Positions 61,691 to 64,000 of a stretch of 64,000 bases of DNA are shown here, piece after piece. Source of the DNA: Hydractinia symbiolongicarpus. Lineage: Eukaryota; Cnidaria; Hydrozoa; Anthoathecata; Hydractiniidae. The position numbers and the translations under genes are program-made. The notes beneath the pieces were generated by a model. That model saw only the letters and a list, made by a program, of their open reading frames with translations, had not been told where the DNA came from and searched no databases. Position 1 is the stretch's first letter; each line of letters opens with the position of its first letter. The stretch is from the NCBI RefSeq assembly GCF_029227915.1, contig NC_079880.1:17194001-17258000 (forward strand), written 5' to 3'.

Positions 61691-64000
61691 GAAGGACTAG
61701 ACCAATGGTAACCTGCACAAGCACGTGGAACCGGGGGATTTACGTGTAAGGCCTTTATTGGGCAGCAAAAGCCTTATTACGGCCTTTAGAGGCCTGTGCA
61801 TGTAGTTGACGGCGTTCTAAACCCATGGCTCTGGGGAAAAAGAATTAAGACGTCGTAGTCCATTGAGAGTGGAAGGACTAGACCAATGGTAACCTGTACA
61901 AGCATGTGGAACCGGGGAATTTACGTGTAAGGCCTTTATTAGCCGGGAAAAGTCCATGTTACGGCCTTTAGAGGCCTGTGCATGTAGTTGACGGAGTTCT
62001 AAAGCCATAATGGCAGGGAAGGCGACGTACGACCTTGTAGTCCATTGAGAGTGAAGGGGATAGACCAATGGTAACCTGCACAAGCACCTGGAACCGGGGG
62101 ATTTACGTGTAAGGCCTTTATTAGGCGGCAAAAGCCACATTACGACCTTTAGAGGCCTGTGCATGTAGTTGACGGCGTTCTAAAGCCAAGGTGCTAGGGA
62201 AAACGACTTATGACCTTGTAGTCCATTGAGAGTTGAAGGAGTAGACCAATGGTAACCTGTGCCAGAGCGTGGAAACACGTGATTTACACGTAAGGCCTTT
62301 ATTAGGCAACAAAACGCCATACTACGGCTTTTAGAGGCCTGTGCATGTAGTTGACGATGTTCTAAAGCCATGGTGCCAAGGAAAACGACTTAAGACGTTG
62401 CAGTCCGTGCAGAGTGGAAAGACTAGACCAATGATAACCTGCGCAAGAACGTGGGAGCACGTTATTTACGTGTAAGGCCTTTAATAGGCGGCGAAAGGCC
62501 GTATTACGGCCTTTAGAGGTCTGTGCATGTAGTTGACGGAGTTGTAAAGCCAAGGTGCTAGGGAAAAAGACTTAAGACGTCGTAGTCCAGTGAGAGTAGA
62601 AGGACTAGACCAATGGTAAACTGTTCAAGAGCGTGGAAACACGTGATTTACACGTAAGGCTTTTATTAGGCATGTAAGAAGCATATTGTAACTTTTAGAG
62701 GCCTGTGCATGTAGTTGACGGCGTTCTAAAGCCATGGTGCCAAGGAAAACGACTTAAGACGTTGTAGTCCATGTAGGATGGATGGACTAGAAAAATGGTA
62801 ACCTGTGCAAGAACGTGGGAGCACGTAATATACGCGTAAGGCCTTTAGTGGCCGGCAAAAGTCCATATTACGGCCTTTAGAGGCCTGTGCATCTAGTTGA
62901 CGGAGATCTAAAGCCATGATGCCACGGAAGGCGACGTACGACCTTGTAGTCGATTGAGAGTGAAGGGGATAGACCAATGGTAACCTGCACAAGCACGTGG
63001 AACCGGGGGATTTACGCGTAATGCCTTTATTAGGCGGCAAAAGCCACATTACGGCCTTTAGAGGCCTGTGCATGTAGTTGACGGCGTTCTAAGCCCATGG
63101 CTCTGGGGAAAATGACTTAAGACGTCGTAGTCCATTGAGAGTGGAAGGACTAGACCAATACTAACCTGTGCAAGAACGCGGGAGCACGTTATTTACGTGT
63201 AAGGCCTTTAATAGGCGGCGAAAGGCCGTATTACGGCCTTTAGAGGTCTGTGCATGTAGTTGACGATGTTCTAAAGCCATGGCGCTTGCAAAAACAACTT
63301 ATACCTTGCAGTCCATTGAGAGTGGAAGGACTAGACCAATGGTAACCTGCACAAGCACGTGGAACCAGGGGATTTACGTGTAAGGCCTTTAATAGGCGGC
63401 GAAAGGCCATATTACGGCCCTTAGAGGTCTGTGCATGTAGTTGACGGAGTTCTAAAGCCAAGGTGCTAGGGAAAACGACTTATGACCTTGTAGTCCATTG
63501 AGAGTGGAAGGACTAGTCCAATGGTAACTTGAACAAGCACGCGGAACCGGGGGATTTACGTGCTAAGCCTTTATTGGGAACAAAAGGCCATATCACAACC
63601 TTTAGAGGCCTGTGCATGTAGTTGACGGCGTTCTAAAGCCATGATGAAACGGAACACGACAAAGGACGTCGTAGTCCATGGAGAATGGAAGGACTTGACA
63701 AATGGTAACCTGTGCAATCTCATGGAAACACGTGATTTACACGTAAGGCCTTTATTAGGCAACAAAACGCCATACTACGGCTTTTAGAGGCCTGTGCATG
63801 TAGTTGACGGCGTTCTAAACCCATGGTGCCAAAGAAAGCGACTTAGGACAGCAGTAGTCCATTGAGACTTGACGGAGTAGACCAATGGTAACCTGCACAG
63901 ACACGTAGAACCACGTGATTTACATGCTAAGCCTTTATTAGGCAACAAATGGCCATATTACGGTCTCTAGATTCATGTGCATGTAGTTGACGGCGTTCTA

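Larger units (their letters stand above)
10917..64000. repeat. 182-bp satellite DNA array, about 290 head-to-tail units
   Basis: From 10917 to the right edge the sequence is one uninterrupted tandem array with a period of 182 bp; for example the GTTGACGGCGTTCTAAA block recurs every 182 bp. Conserved blocks in each unit include GACCAATGGTAACCTG, a CACGTG E-box often doubled as CACGTGGAACCACGTG, AAGGCCTTTATTAGGC, an inverted repeat AAAGGCC-7 nt-GGCCTTT, GAGGCCTGTGCATGTAG, GCCATGG, and GACTTAAGACGTCGTAGTCC. Length variants of 175, 162 and 154 bp come from 7-, 20- and 28-bp deletions. All units face the same way. Neither another element nor a gene interrupts the array. Adjacent units often differ at many positions, while units several repeats apart are nearly identical. 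That is higher-order structure. The array may be centromeric, pericentromeric or subtelomeric heterochromatin; the sequence does not say which. Confidence 0.97.

Noticed and set aside
11186-63765. Well over a hundred minus-strand frames of 61-115 codons in the satellite as genes
   Set aside because: They repeat with the 182-bp monomer, shift frame from unit to unit, vary freely in sequence, contain AATAAA inside the frame and are lost in about half the units. They are by-products of the repeat. The 102-115 codon ones arise where short (175, 162 or 154 bp) units join two frames.
10917-64000. CRISPR array
   Set aside because: The whole 182-bp unit repeats without unique spacers, the units are far too long, and the surroundings are eukaryotic.
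10917-64000. CENP-B box in the satellite
   Set aside because: I looked for the TTCG....A..CGGG pattern on both strands. The nearest sequence (around GTCGAACCGGGGGA) lacks the required bases.

Overview
The window looks like nuclear DNA from an invertebrate animal, possibly a cnidarian. The grounds are a metazoan-type galactose/rhamnose-binding (SUEL) lectin exon with a splice acceptor and an AATAAA signal, decayed Tigger/pogo and PIF/Harbinger transposons, and a giant satellite array. The species cannot be named from the sequence alone.

Layout. (1) Positions 1-7182 are AT-rich, gene-poor DNA. They hold a frameshifted Tigger-type transposase remnant (331-1264), the last exon of a SUEL-lectin gene (3235-3637) and a complete but dead 2,022-bp Harbinger element (4244-6265). 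The Harbinger has 34-bp terminal inverted repeats, a TAA target-site duplication, a broken MADF gene and a transposase that lacks its C-terminal catalytic part. (2) Positions 7183-10916 are a compact, intron-free block of seven small genes on alternating strands, unlike the DNA around it. It holds two tandem-duplicated membrane/coiled-coil proteins, a SAP-domain protein, a two-helix membrane protein, a penton/minor-capsid-like protein, a broken gene of unknown function with a C-terminal membrane anchor, and an Ala/Gly-rich membrane protein. Its gene packing, TAAATG-type starts and stem-loops in both convergent spacers suggest a piece of a virus-like (Polinton/adintovirus-like) element inserted in the genome. 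No polymerase, integrase, ATPase or protease gene is in view. (3) Positions 10917-64000 (83% of the window) are one uninterrupted head-to-tail array of a ~182-bp satellite, about 290 units. It cuts into the last virus-like gene and runs off the right edge.

The satellite has several layers of organisation. Monomers are mostly 182 bp, with deletion variants of 175, 162 and 154 bp. These combine into multi-unit repeats with periods of 364, 721, 903, 1198, 1244 and 1771 bp. About 12 kb of array (roughly 32.4-45 kb) is present again as a near-identical mosaic copy at about 46.3-59.4 kb. Many monomers carry on the minus strand a 63-codon open frame that starts at a good Kozak match and whose stop overlaps the next unit's start. 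The same strand carries AATAAA inside that frame, and many units have lost the frame, so I treat these as by-products of the repeat and not as genes.

The most notable points are the unfamiliar virus-like gene block with its hairpin-marked 3' ends, its truncation by the satellite, and the nested, mosaic higher-order structure of the array.
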